This document shows, piece by piece, positions 15,639-23,351 of a stretch of DNA of 64,000 bases. The position numbers and the translations under genes are program-made. Location of the stretch: positions 1-64,000 of the forward strand of contig DIDS01000010.1 in assembly GCA_002418265.1 (NCBI GenBank), in the 5' to 3' direction. Position 1 is the stretch's first letter; every line of letters starts with the position of its first letter. The notes under the pieces were generated by a model. It ran no database searches. It worked only from the letters and a program-made list of their open reading frames with translations, and was not told the DNA's origin. This DNA comes from Acidimicrobiia bacterium UBA5794. GTDB lineage: Bacteria; Actinomycetota; Acidimicrobiia; Spongiisociales; UBA5794.

Positions 15639-16596
15639 GGTTCGTCAACCGTCTCACGGCTGGAAGGTGGTCGCCGGTAAGGAGCTGGCCGATTATCTGC
15701 TGTCGGCACGCTTTATTGTCCTACTCGTCATCCTCGGGCTGGCTGCGGCCGGCGCCGTATACACAGCGGCATCGGGAATTCGTGATGTCGCGACGCAGGC
15801 TTCCGGCAGTCCTGCCCTGTTTCTCCGCCTTTTCACCATTTCAGCCGATCCAATGCCGTTCTCGTTTTTTGTGTTCATTGGGTTCCTGGCGCCCATACTC
15901 GGGATCGCCTTCGGCTTCGACGCGGTGAACGGTGAGCGTGCCCAGGGGACACTTCCCCGACTGGTCGCTCAACCCATTCACCGAGATGACGTGATCAACG
16001 GCAAGTTCGTGGCAGGGCTTTCGGCGATCGGATTGATGCTGATCACATTGGTGTTGATCGTGGCCGGCCTCGGCATTTTCCGACTGGGGATTGTGCCGAG
16101 TGTGGCTGAGGTCGCACGACTGGTGGTCTGGTTGATCGTTGCAGTGCTTTACGTGGGTTTCTGGCTGGCGTTTGCCACCTGGTGTTCGGTGATGCTGCGC
16201 AGGGCCTCGTCGTCGGCGCTGGTGGCGATCGCCACCTGGTTGGTGCTGGCCCTCTTTGCGGCGCTCTTGGTGCAGCTGATCGCCGGGGTGATTGCACCGG
16301 TACCGGAAGGCGCCGGTGGCGACGTGATACTTCACAACGCTCAAGTCGAACAGACGCTGTCGCGAATATCACCGATCACACTGTACGACGAGGCGACCAC
16401 CGCACTGCTTGACCCGGAAACTCGAGCTGTCGGCATTGTGACCATCCAACAGCTCGATCGGGCGATCGTCTCTGATCTCTCTCTCGGTCAGAGCCTGTTG
16501 TTGGTATGGCCGCAGGTGGTCGGCCTGGTTGCCCTCACCGAGATCTGTTTCGTTGCTGCGTATGTCACCTTCATGCGTCAGGAGATCCGCGCCTGA
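15622..16596 (+). CDS. ABC-2 type transporter permease
   Basis: 324 aa with six predicted membrane segments. Between the first two lies a large outer region containing FLRLFTISADPMPFSFFVFIGF, and FDAVNGERAQGTLPRLVAQP is the coupling region typical of ABC-2 permeases with an ERAQGT motif. It overlaps the ATPase gene by 17 bp. With the NEW3 protein and ATPase it forms one exporter operon, followed after 96 bp by a two-component system that may control it. Confidence 0.9.
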   Translation: MTTVAEVRQPSHGWKVVAGKELADYLLSARFIVLLVILGLAAAGAVYTAASGIRDVATQASGSPALFLRLFTISADPMPFSFFVFIGFLAPILGIAFGFDAVNGERAQGTLPRLVAQPIHRDDVINGKFVAGLSAIGLMLITLVLIVAGLGIFRLGIVPSVAEVARLVVWLIVAVLYVGFWLAFATWCSVMLRRASSSALVAIATWLVLALFAALLVQLIAGVIAPVPEGAGGDVILHNAQVEQTLSRISPITLYDEATTALLDPETRAVGIVTIQQLDRAIVSDLSLGQSLLLVWPQVVGLVALTEICFVAAYVTFMRQEIRA

Positions 16597-16692
16597 TCGC
16601 GCCCGGACACCCTCAGGAAGGTTCGGGTGTCCTTGGGGTGCCACAACGAACACGAGTATCCAAGCTGATCAGCGTTCCAGCGGAAGGTGGTT

Positions 16693-17397
16693 ATGTTGGA
16701 TGACGTGAGGCTGCTGGTCGTTGAAGATGAGATCGATCTGGCCGATGCGATCGCCAGAGGACTCCGCCGCGAGCGATACGCCGTGGACGTCGCGTACGAT
16801 GGCGAGACGGCTATCAACCGATTGATGGGCAACGCCTACGATCTCGTCTGTCTGGATTGGAACCTGCCCGACGTGGACGGATGGTCCATCTGCAGGATGA
16901 TCCGAGAGGGCGAGGTTGCCACCATTGAGACTCATCCGCCTCGGGTGCTGATGCTCACTGCCCGAGACGCCATCGAGGACCGCATCAGCGGTCTTGACGT
17001 CGGAGCCGATGACTACCTGATCAAACCGTTCGCGTTCGGGGAACTGATGGCCCGCATACGTGCGCTACTTCGGCGCGGCACAGCCGTTTCTGGAGGGGTG
17101 ATGAGGGTTGGAGATCTGGAATTGGACGACAGCCGCCACGAAGCTTTTCGAACGGGAACACGTCTCGATCTCACTCCGAAGGAGTTCGCGCTCTTGCGCT
17201 TCTTCATGGCCCATCCAAACGAGGTTCTTTCACAGGAAAAGCTATTGGAACACGTGTGGGACGAGTTCGCTGACCCCTTCACCAACACTGTTCGGGTCAC
17301 CATCGGCAATCTTCGGCGCAAACTGGCCGAAGTGGGAGGGGAGCAGCCTATCGAGACGGTGGCGAGGGTCGGGTACCGGCTGAAGGAGTTGCCTTGA
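16693..17397 (+). CDS. OmpR/PhoB-family response regulator
   Basis: The 234-aa regulator has a receiver domain with acidic pair VEDEID, phospho-acceptor Asp in CLDWNLPDVDGW (about residue 55), switch Thr in MLTARD and Lys in DYLIKPFAF. A winged-helix output domain follows (LTPKEFALLRFFMAHPNEVLSQEKLLEHVW and TIGNLRRKL). ATG 16693 has GGAAGG five bases upstream and is preferred to GTG 16687. Its stop overlaps the TTG start of the kinase gene. Confidence 0.94.
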   Translation: MLDDVRLLVVEDEIDLADAIARGLRRERYAVDVAYDGETAINRLMGNAYDLVCLDWNLPDVDGWSICRMIREGEVATIETHPPRVLMLTARDAIEDRISGLDVGADDYLIKPFAFGELMARIRALLRRGTAVSGGVMRVGDLELDDSRHEAFRTGTRLDLTPKEFALLRFFMAHPNEVLSQEKLLEHVWDEFADPFTNTVRVTIGNLRRKLAEVGGEQPIETVARVGYRLKELP

Positions 17398-18611
17398 TCC
17401 GAAGGCTGTCTTCACCCGAATGGATGCAATCGATTCGGTTTCGATTGTCGCTGCTCTACTCGGTTCTCCTCTTCGGAGCCGGAGCCTTGGTGGTTGGGGT
17501 CATCTATTGGAGTTTGCGGGTGGCATTGGAGCACCAACCGGTCTATCAACAGTTGCTGATGTCCCCGACCTACTCGATCCGCAACGGACAGATCGTCACC
17601 TTGGCACAACTGACCCTGACCGAGGCCGAGAGCCTCGAGCGGCTGGTCAACGAACAGACACTCGCCCGGCTTTCCACGTACTCGTTTGCAGCGCTTGGGG
17701 TTTTGTTCATCGCCAGCCTGCTGATCGGATGGTTCGTGTCGGGTCGAGCATTGCATCCCATCCACCGCATCACCGAAGTGGCCCGCGACATCCAGGCAAC
17801 CGATCTGTCCCGCCGTATCGACCTTGGGGGTCCCAATGATGAGCTGCGTCGTCTCGCAGACACATTCGACGACATGCTCGACCGGCTCGCCCTCGGGTTC
17901 GAACGCCAGCGACTTTTCATTACCAACGTTTCCCACGATCTGCGCAACCCCTTGGCCGTCATCCAGACGAACATCGATGTTGCCCTCGATGATCCCGACA
18001 CGGATGACGCTGATTGGAGGCGCACCGGTGAGATCGTGCAAAGCACCGCCGGTCGCATGTCCGACTTGGTTGATGAACTGTTGGCCAGCGCGCGACACCA
18101 GCACCGTCAGGGAGCGCGAGAAAACGTAGATTTGACTCATCTGGTCAGGGAGGTCGTTACCGAAATGCGGTCCGCTGCAGATGTCAGATCGGTGCGGCTC
18201 GAGGTGGTGGAGGTGGGTGAGGTGACGGTTCTCGGCGACCGGAGCGCCCTTCACCGCGCTTTCGTCAACCTGGTCGAAAACGCTGTCCGTCTCGCTCCGG
18301 AGGATTCGATGATCAGAACCGGTTCTGGAACAACAGATGGTTGGGCCTGGCTTGCCGTCGAGGACCAGGGCCCGGGAATTGACGCCGAACATCTCGAACA
18401 CCTGTTTCAACGCTTCTACCAGGTGGACCCCTCGCCTGACGCCGAATCCCATCTGGGACTGGGTCTGGCGATCGTGCGGGAAATCGCAGAAGCCCACAGC
18501 GGAACGGTTCGAGTCGTTTCCCAGCCCGGAGTCGGGTCTACCTTCACGGTGTGGCTGCCGCTCGATCCCAGGCAGAACACTCCACCGCCGTCGGCCTTGC
18601 ACGGTCACTAG
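17394..18611 (+). CDS. Sensor histidine kinase
   Basis: 405 aa. Two membrane helices (about 18-40 and 95-118) flank a short outer loop. A HAMP domain (ALHPIHRITEVARDIQATDL) is followed by the HisKA H-box FITNVSHDLRNPLAVIQTN and a HATPase domain with N box VNLVENAVR, G1 DQGPGI and G2 GLGLAIVREI. The start is TTG 17394 within the regulator's stop (TTGA). The small outer loop suggests intramembrane or lipid sensing, a feature of kinases that control neighbouring ABC exporters. Confidence 0.93.
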   Translation: MIRRLSSPEWMQSIRFRLSLLYSVLLFGAGALVVGVIYWSLRVALEHQPVYQQLLMSPTYSIRNGQIVTLAQLTLTEAESLERLVNEQTLARLSTYSFAALGVLFIASLLIGWFVSGRALHPIHRITEVARDIQATDLSRRIDLGGPNDELRRLADTFDDMLDRLALGFERQRLFITNVSHDLRNPLAVIQTNIDVALDDPDTDDADWRRTGEIVQSTAGRMSDLVDELLASARHQHRQGARENVDLTHLVREVVTEMRSAADVRSVRLEVVEVGEVTVLGDRSALHRAFVNLVENAVRLAPEDSMIRTGSGTTDGWAWLAVEDQGPGIDAEHLEHLFQRFYQVDPSPDAESHLGLGLAIVREIAEAHSGTVRVVSQPGVGSTFTVWLPLDPRQNTPPPSALHGH

Positions 18612-18739
18612 TTGTACCCGGCCATCAGGTTGGTCAGACTTGGCTGATACGTACTCGACGTCGGCGGCAGCTGTGCCCATGATCATGATCGTCGTCGTTG
18701 CGTCCTGGTGTCGCGCCTGTGACTCTTGGACGCTCGCCG

Positions 18740-18949
18740 TCAGTGATCGTGTTCGTGGTGATTGTGGGAGTCCGGACCGGACTCGTCAGGGCCCACTCAA
18801 CAGCCAGGTTCTCCGTGGTTTCCACAACACGATGTGCCGTTCTTGATCTTGATGGCGTTGTTCTTTGCAACCAGACGGAGCTTCTCGAGCAACGGTAGAT
18901 CGCTGCTTCGGAAGTTCCCAAAGTAGTCACGCGGATTTGGTTTCGGCAT
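18740..18949 (-). CDS. Small CCGN-motif protein, possible selenoprotein with His-rich tail
   Basis: ATG 18949 opens a 50-codon frame, MPKPNPRDYFGNF, then LPLLEKLRLVAKNNAIKIKN and TSCCGNHGEPGC. I recognise it as a conserved small protein with the CCGN-GEPGC signature but no known function. It stops at TGA 18799-18797, and in the same frame 18 further codons read VGPDESGPDSHNHHEHDH before a second TGA. Twelve nt after the first TGA lies a perfect 7-bp hairpin with a GUC loop, a plausible SECIS. Reading TGA as selenocysteine gives a 69-aa protein with C-C...C-Sec and a metal-binding tail. If the TGA is a real stop, the gene is 18797-18949. Confidence 0.7.
18768..18784 (-). promoter_or_regulatory. 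SECIS-like hairpin after the TGA of the small protein
   Basis: On the minus strand GAGTCCG (18784-18778), loop GTC and CGGACTC (18774-18768) form a perfect 7-bp stem starting 12 nt after TGA. The apical loop begins 20 nt after the codon and contains GU, within the described range for bacterial SECIS elements. GTGG just after the TGA can also pair with CCAC below the stem. Confidence 0.5.
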
Positions 18950-19509
18950 GGTCCGACCGTAGCACGCCAGTGCCGGTGACTGGCGGGCTGGACAGGCGAC
19001 GCTACGAGTGGGCGAGTCCGCCCTGTTGGGCCTGTTCGGCGGGGGAGGTTGGTGTGATGCGCTTGGCGAGTGCATCGCCGGCGGGTGGAGTGGCAATACC
19101 CTGTTTGATGATGACGAGCGCTTGAGAAACGGGATTTCGGGTCATAGGACTGCGGCTTTCGTGGTCAACGCCGTGCAGATATCTGACGGCTGTGTGGTAC
19201 AGGCTGCGGTGCAGGTATCCCGATTGGACGACCCGGCAGCAAGGCGAGACGCGGTTGGCACACTACAACAGAAGTGGCGGTGGTGAACCGAGGCGAGCGC
19301 AGCATTTCGCGGTTTTTTGATTGCGCTCTGTCCTGGACACTATCGCAGTTGAGATGCAAGTGGACATGTTCCTTGGATCGTTCTGCCATCCTGCCTTCAT
19401 GGCAAGTAGCTGCCTTGCTGGTATGTTCGCTGAATCGGGGTCGGCAAGGCAATGATTGACCGTCCGAGCGGGGCGGCGAGTACTGTGGGGGTTCAGAGCG
19501 GAGTCATCA
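18950..19509. other. 560-bp region without a recognised gene
   Basis: No frame here has a domain or a convincing ribosome binding site. It should contain the divergent promoters of the small CCGN protein (leftward) and the DUF2652 gene (rightward). Confidence 0.4.
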
Positions 19510-20148
19510 ATGGATACGAACCTTTCCCCCGGGCAGTACATGGGTGGATTGCTTCTGGCGGATATTTCGGGATACACCGCCTTCTTGGAAAACGTCAGAC
19601 TGGCCCATGCCAGCGATGCATTTGCCGATGGCCAAATCCCATACGCTTATGGGTTGCTGTCGAGTCTCTTGGGCGGCATCGTCGAAAAGGTCGATCCTCC
19701 TTTCACGTTCGTCAAGTTCGAGGGTGATGCCGTGTTCGCGGTGGCCGACGAGGGTTTTGCACCTCCGGGTCCTGATCTCCTTGCCTGCGTCACTGGATGC
19801 TATGACGAGTTCGTGAGCCGCATGGACGAAGCGGCATTGACTTGGACCTGCACATGCAACGCTTGCGGGGTCGTGAACTCCTTGGATCTGAAGTTCGTTC
19901 TTCATCATGGGGATTACATCGTCCAGACGATTGGAACTCATGTGGAGGTTCTGGGGCCCGATGTCACGGTTGCGCATCGGCTCATGAAGAATTCTGCGGC
20001 GCGCAACGTCGGTTCATCGGCCTACCTGTTGATCACCGAGGCTGCCGAGCAGGCGTTTGGCCTCACGCTACCCAACGGGTTCCGCTTCACCGAACCGATC
20101 GAAGGTTCAGCTGCCATCGAAACAGTCGCAATCGCTCTCGGTAACTGA
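19510..20148 (+). CDS. DUF2652 protein (cyclase-like fold)
   Basis: This 212-aa protein begins MDTNLSPGQYMGGLLLADISGYTAFL, with the LLADISGYTxFL signature of DUF2652, a family related to class III nucleotide cyclases. FVKFEGDAVFAV corresponds to the GDxxxF metal region, and LKFVLHHGDYIVQ with VLGPDVTVAHRLMKNS to the later cyclase motifs. The usual substrate-specifying residues are not clear, so catalytic activity is doubtful. A CNACGVVNSLDLKF segment carries the paired Cys seen in the family. ATG 19510 is chosen because the homology begins there. The gene stands alone. Confidence 0.8.
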   Translation: MDTNLSPGQYMGGLLLADISGYTAFLENVRLAHASDAFADGQIPYAYGLLSSLLGGIVEKVDPPFTFVKFEGDAVFAVADEGFAPPGPDLLACVTGCYDEFVSRMDEAALTWTCTCNACGVVNSLDLKFVLHHGDYIVQTIGTHVEVLGPDVTVAHRLMKNSAARNVGSSAYLLITEAAEQAFGLTLPNGFRFTEPIEGSAAIETVAIALGN

Positions 20149-20212
20149 CCCAAGCCACGAAGCAACACCCACAACCGGCAGCCGCGCACAGACCGCCGTG
20201 CCATCTGTGCCG

Positions 20213-20701
20213 CTAGGGCTGGGCTGGGTTGAGGACTGAGAGTGCATCGCCGCCGACCCCGTGTGCGAGTTTCCCGAGGAGTACGGCGACTTGGGCGAGT
20301 TCGTCATTGGTGAGGTGTGATCCGACGTGCTCATCAATGCCTCGGAGGTGGATACGTCCGGCTTCTGTAAACACTTGCGCACCCTTGGGTGTGAGCCTCA
20401 CGAAGGTTCCCCGACGGTCGGAGGCGCAGGAGCGGCGTTCGACAAGACCTTCGGACTCGAGTCGATCAACCAGTCGGGTGGTAGCGCTGCGGCTCAACCC
20501 GATTTGATCTGCGAGATCGCTTGGCCTCATTGAGGCTTCCTCGGATTGGGCGAGCATCAGAAGGATGGAGTACCAGTCGAGGGAAATGGCTGCTTCGGCG
20601 CTCATCTCGCGACCGAGGACGGTGTTCACTCGCGTAAAGGCCGTCATCACGTTTCTCCACGCGTCGGATGCCGGGGTGGTTTTGATCTTCACGGTCGTCA
20701 T
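20213..20701 (-). CDS. MarR-family transcriptional regulator
   Basis: 162 aa with the MarR winged helix: SEEASMRPSDLADQIGLSRSATTRLVDRLESEGLVERRSCASDRRGTFVRLTPKG, including the DRRG wing motif. ATG 20701 (MTTVKIKTT) is preferred to the upstream in-frame ATG at 20737, which would place the start inside the operator. It is divergent from the YceI gene with two GTTGC-n5-GCAAC palindromes between them, so it probably represses both itself and yceI and responds to a phenolic or oxidative ligand. Confidence 0.92.
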   Translation of the reverse strand: MTTVKIKTTPASDAWRNVMTAFTRVNTVLGREMSAEAAISLDWYSILLMLAQSEEASMRPSDLADQIGLSRSATTRLVDRLESEGLVERRSCASDRRGTFVRLTPKGAQVFTEAGRIHLRGIDEHVGSHLTNDELAQVAVLLGKLAHGVGGDALSVLNPAQP

Positions 20702-20723
20702 GTTCAAGACCTTAGAGAAAATG

Positions 20724-20766
20724 GTTGCATAACGCAACTATATGGGATATAGTTGCATAGAGCAAC
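20724..20766. promoter_or_regulatory. MarR operator between marR and yceI
   Basis: Two palindromes, GTTGCATAACGCAAC (20724-20738) and GTTGCATAGAGCAAC (20752-20766), start 28 bp apart. Between them the inner halves form a perfect 10-bp inverted repeat GCAACTATAT-GGG-ATATAGTTGC. Placement 31 bp before the YceI start and 23 bp from the MarR start is typical of a shared autoregulated operator. Confidence 0.75.
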
Positions 20767-20796
20767 AATTGTTCGTAGCAACCACAGGAGGATGCA

Positions 20797-21378
20797 ATGT
20801 CAACCACAACCCAGGATCTCACCCGTACGGTCGATGGGGCGACGGTACCAGCAGTAGGCAAGTGGGTCATCGATGGATCCCATACCTCGGCGGAATTCGT
20901 GGCTCGCCACTTGATGGTCACGAAAGTCAGAGGCGGATTCGACTCCATTGCGGGCACGGTCGAGGTCGCCGAGGATCCAACCAATTCCGTTGTCGAGGTC
21001 ACAATCGATACCGCATCGGTGGTGACGGGTGACGCCGAGCGCGATGGTCACTTGAAGTCTGCCGACTTCTTCGACGTCGAGAATTATCCTGAGATGAAAT
21101 TCGTATCAACGGGCGTGCATGCGACAGGATCATCCTGGAAGCTCGATGGTGATCTGACCATCAAGGACATCACCAAGCCGGTGACCCTTGACTTTGACTT
21201 CGCCGGTGTCGTCACCGACCCGTGGGGTAATCAGAAGTCTGCCTTCTCTGCGACCACCACGATCAACCGGGAGGATTGGGATCTGAACTGGAACGTTGCC
21301 CTTGAAGCCGGTGGCGTTCTCGTGTCGAAGAAGGTCACCATTGAGATCGAGATGCAGGCTGTCCCAGCGAACAGCTAG
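20797..21378 (+). CDS. YceI-family lipocalin-like protein
   Basis: 193 aa, beginning TTTQDLTRTVDGATVPAVGK, then WVIDGSHTSAEFVARHLMVTKVRGGFDSIAGTV. This is the isoprenoid-binding YceI beta-barrel, with DGDLTIKDITKPVTLDFDF near its centre. There is no signal peptide, so it is cytoplasmic, as in most actinobacterial homologues. ACAGGAGGATGCAATG gives a strong ribosome binding site. Control by the divergent MarR regulator is likely. The exact ligand is unknown; family members bind polyisoprenoids and are induced by stress. Confidence 0.93.
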   Translation: MSTTTQDLTRTVDGATVPAVGKWVIDGSHTSAEFVARHLMVTKVRGGFDSIAGTVEVAEDPTNSVVEVTIDTASVVTGDAERDGHLKSADFFDVENYPEMKFVSTGVHATGSSWKLDGDLTIKDITKPVTLDFDFAGVVTDPWGNQKSAFSATTTINREDWDLNWNVALEAGGVLVSKKVTIEIEMQAVPANS

Positions 21379-21606
21379 CAAACAACGACGTGGCAGGGGG
21401 CGGGATGTCCCGCTCCCTGCGTCAGCGGGTAGATTTCATGGTCGGTCGACCACAACCACGACGATTGCCATGACTTGCGTGGGATACCTTGGGAGATTGC
21501 CCATCACAGCGATGGGCAAACCCTCAACCACCCGAGACAACGGCATGCATGACTCTGCAACCCGGGCCAGCGCCCGCGAATCGATCACAATGAAAAGACG
21601 CCACTC

Positions 21607-22482
21607 ATGTCTGTCATGAACCCCGCAGTGCCTGGTGAGGCCTTTACACGGTTTCTCAGAGAACAGGCACCGTCCAGTCGGTCGCACCGGGTGTGGAGCG
21701 AAGACAATGGGCCGATGCCTGCGATCTATCTGAGCCATGGAGCCCCACCCGTATTCGATGATTCCCATTGGATGGATCAACTGTTCGCTTGGTCCCAAAC
21801 AATGCCCAAGCCTCGATCGATCCTGATCGTGAGCGCCCACTGGGAGGATGCGCCGCTTGGCTTGAGCGCCTCCGAGCCCAACACACCCCTCGTGTACGAC
21901 TTCGGAGGATTTGCCCCGATCTATTACACGATGACGTACCCAACCCCGGATGCGAGCGATCTTGCCCACAGGGTCGCATCGATGATGTCGAAGGTCGAGC
22001 CAGTTCATCAACACGCGAGCCGCGGCATCGATCACGGAGCATGGGTGCCGCTCAAGGTCATGTACCCCTATGCCGACGTGCCCGTCTTGCAGATGAGCAT
22101 GCCGACGCATAACCCTCAACGTCTCTTCGATCTGGGACGCCGACTCCGACCGCTTCGCGACGAAGGCGTACTGGTCGTTGGGTCGGGCTTCATGACACAT
22201 GGCCTCCGGTATGCCACGTACGAGATGTTCCACGAAAACCACATCCCGGGGTGGTCCAAGGAATTCGACACCTGGGTGGCAGACAACCTCGACCGCGGCG
22301 ACATCGAGGCTCTTGCTGCATACGATCAGGCACCGGGTATGCCCTACGCGCACCCGACCGTTGAACACTTCACGCCGCTGTTCATCACGCTCGGCGCTGC
22401 AACCGATCCGGAGCAGACACCAACCACGGTCATCGATGACTTCCAATTCGGCTTCGCCAAGCGGTCAGTCCAATTCGCATGA
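21607..22482 (+). CDS. DODA-type extradiol ring-cleavage dioxygenase (YgiD-like)
   Basis: 291 aa of the LigB/DODA superfamily. Four conserved His are visible: LSHGAPP (His44), SAHWE (His78), DHGAWVP (His143) and VEHFTPLF (His254); three would bind the catalytic metal. GSGFMTHGLRY and PTPDASDLAHRV are further family motifs. Members open catechol-like rings, for example 4,5-dioxygenation of DOPA; the true substrate here is unknown. It is monocistronic, 228 bp after yceI. A MarR regulator of phenolics nearby is suggestive but proves nothing about the substrate. Confidence 0.88.
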   Translation: MSVMNPAVPGEAFTRFLREQAPSSRSHRVWSEDNGPMPAIYLSHGAPPVFDDSHWMDQLFAWSQTMPKPRSILIVSAHWEDAPLGLSASEPNTPLVYDFGGFAPIYYTMTYPTPDASDLAHRVASMMSKVEPVHQHASRGIDHGAWVPLKVMYPYADVPVLQMSMPTHNPQRLFDLGRRLRPLRDEGVLVVGSGFMTHGLRYATYEMFHENHIPGWSKEFDTWVADNLDRGDIEALAAYDQAPGMPYAHPTVEHFTPLFITLGAATDPEQTPTTVIDDFQFGFAKRSVQFA

Positions 22483-22552
22483 CACCTCCAGGCTGAACAT
22501 TCGCACGCCAAAGACACTGATCAACACCCACCGATGCTCGATGGGTGTTGCG

Positions 22553-22960
22553 TCAAGTACGATTCGGGTCGTAGAGAATGTGGCAGACCGTGCCGTCGCC
22601 GCATTGGGCCGGTTGGAGGCTCCGGGCGTCCTCGAGGACACGGGTCAGCTCGGCTCTGGTTCTTTGCAGAGCCGTCATTCGTTTGTCTACGTCGACGATT
22701 TTGTTCTCGACAAGATCCTCCACGTGCTTGCATGTCGATGACCCTGTGGTGCCAATTGCGACGATGGTATGAATCTCCGAGAGGGTGAGACCGGCAGCTT
22801 GGGCCGACTGGATGAACTTGAGCTGATGGACAGCGTCGGGGTTGTAATCACGATATCCCGACGCTGTCCGTTCTGGCTGGGGCATCACACCAATCTGTTC
22901 GTAGTATCGAATCGTCTTGGTCGTTGATCCGGTTTGCTGGGCAAGTTCTCCGATTCTCAC
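22553..22960 (-). CDS. MerR-family metal-responsive regulator
   Basis: 135 aa. The winged HTH (VRIGELAQQTGSTTKTIRYYEQIGVM) is followed by a dimer helix and metal-site residues: a Cys in SSTCKHVEDLV and a C-terminal CGDGTVC pair, as in CadR/ZntR-type heavy-metal sensors. GTG 22960 is chosen for the AAGGAGG in front; longer in-frame versions start far upstream in the divergent gene. The divergent promoter has the long spacer and dyad that MerR proteins untwist. The neighbouring thiol/Sec proteins suggest thiophilic metal or sulfur stress. Confidence 0.9.
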   Translation of the reverse strand: MRIGELAQQTGSTTKTIRYYEQIGVMPQPERTASGYRDYNPDAVHQLKFIQSAQAAGLTLSEIHTIVAIGTTGSSTCKHVEDLVENKIVDVDKRMTALQRTRAELTRVLEDARSLQPAQCGDGTVCHILYDPNRT

Positions 22961-22970
22961 GGATTCCTCC

Positions 22971-23002
22971 TTGACCTTCCAGTATGGTGGAAGGTATACG
23001 GT
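22971..23002 (+). promoter_or_regulatory. MerR-type promoter with dyad operator
   Basis: TTGACC (-35, 22971-22976) and TACGGT (-10, 22997-23002) are 20 bp apart, the overlong spacing typical of MerR-activated promoters. Between them is the dyad CCTTCCA-n6-TGGAAGG (22975-22994). A -10 at TATACG (spacing 18) is the alternative reading. It should drive the thioredoxin-like and rhodanese genes to the right. Confidence 0.7.
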
Positions 23003-23030
23003 AGTGGAACCGACACCGTGGAGGCTCGAA

Positions 23031-23351
23031 ATGACTGATGTTGTGGTGCAGTACTTTGACGGCTGTCCGCACTGGACCCTCGCCCGTGACAGGATCAAGA
23101 CCGCTGCTGAGAAGTCGTCAGTGACGCTGCGCTTTGAGCAGATCGAAACGATCGAGAAGGCGGCGGAGACAGGGTTTCGTGGATCACCGACAATTCTGAT
23201 TGACGGGTCCGATCCATTCGGCGAGGCCGATGCACCCGTCGGCCTCGCGTGTCGGACATATCGAACCGAAGCAGGCAGCGAGGGATCGCCATCCGTCACA
23301 CAGCTACGGGCAGCATTCGGGGAGACAGAAACGAGGCTCCGTCGTGGTTGA
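23031..23351 (+). CDS. Thioredoxin-fold protein (DF-type redox family)
   Basis: 106 aa starting MTDVVVQYFDGCPHWTLARDRIK. The thioredoxin-like fold has a single Cys in YFDGCPHW and a second Cys in VGLACRTYR. GFRGSPTILIDGSDPF holds the cis-Pro segment. Related proteins are found beside mercury and arsenic genes, and in some organisms the Cys of the first motif is selenocysteine; here it is Cys. It is the first gene under the MerR-type promoter and overlaps the rhodanese by 8 bp, so the two probably work together in thiol or sulfur chemistry. Confidence 0.82.
   Translation: MTDVVVQYFDGCPHWTLARDRIKTAAEKSSVTLRFEQIETIEKAAETGFRGSPTILIDGSDPFGEADAPVGLACRTYRTEAGSEGSPSVTQLRAAFGETETRLRRG

Noticed and set aside
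21436..22446. A 336-codon minus-strand open frame opposite the dioxygenase
   Set aside because: It mirrors the codon structure of the plus-strand DODA gene, which has all metal ligands; the minus frame has no domain.
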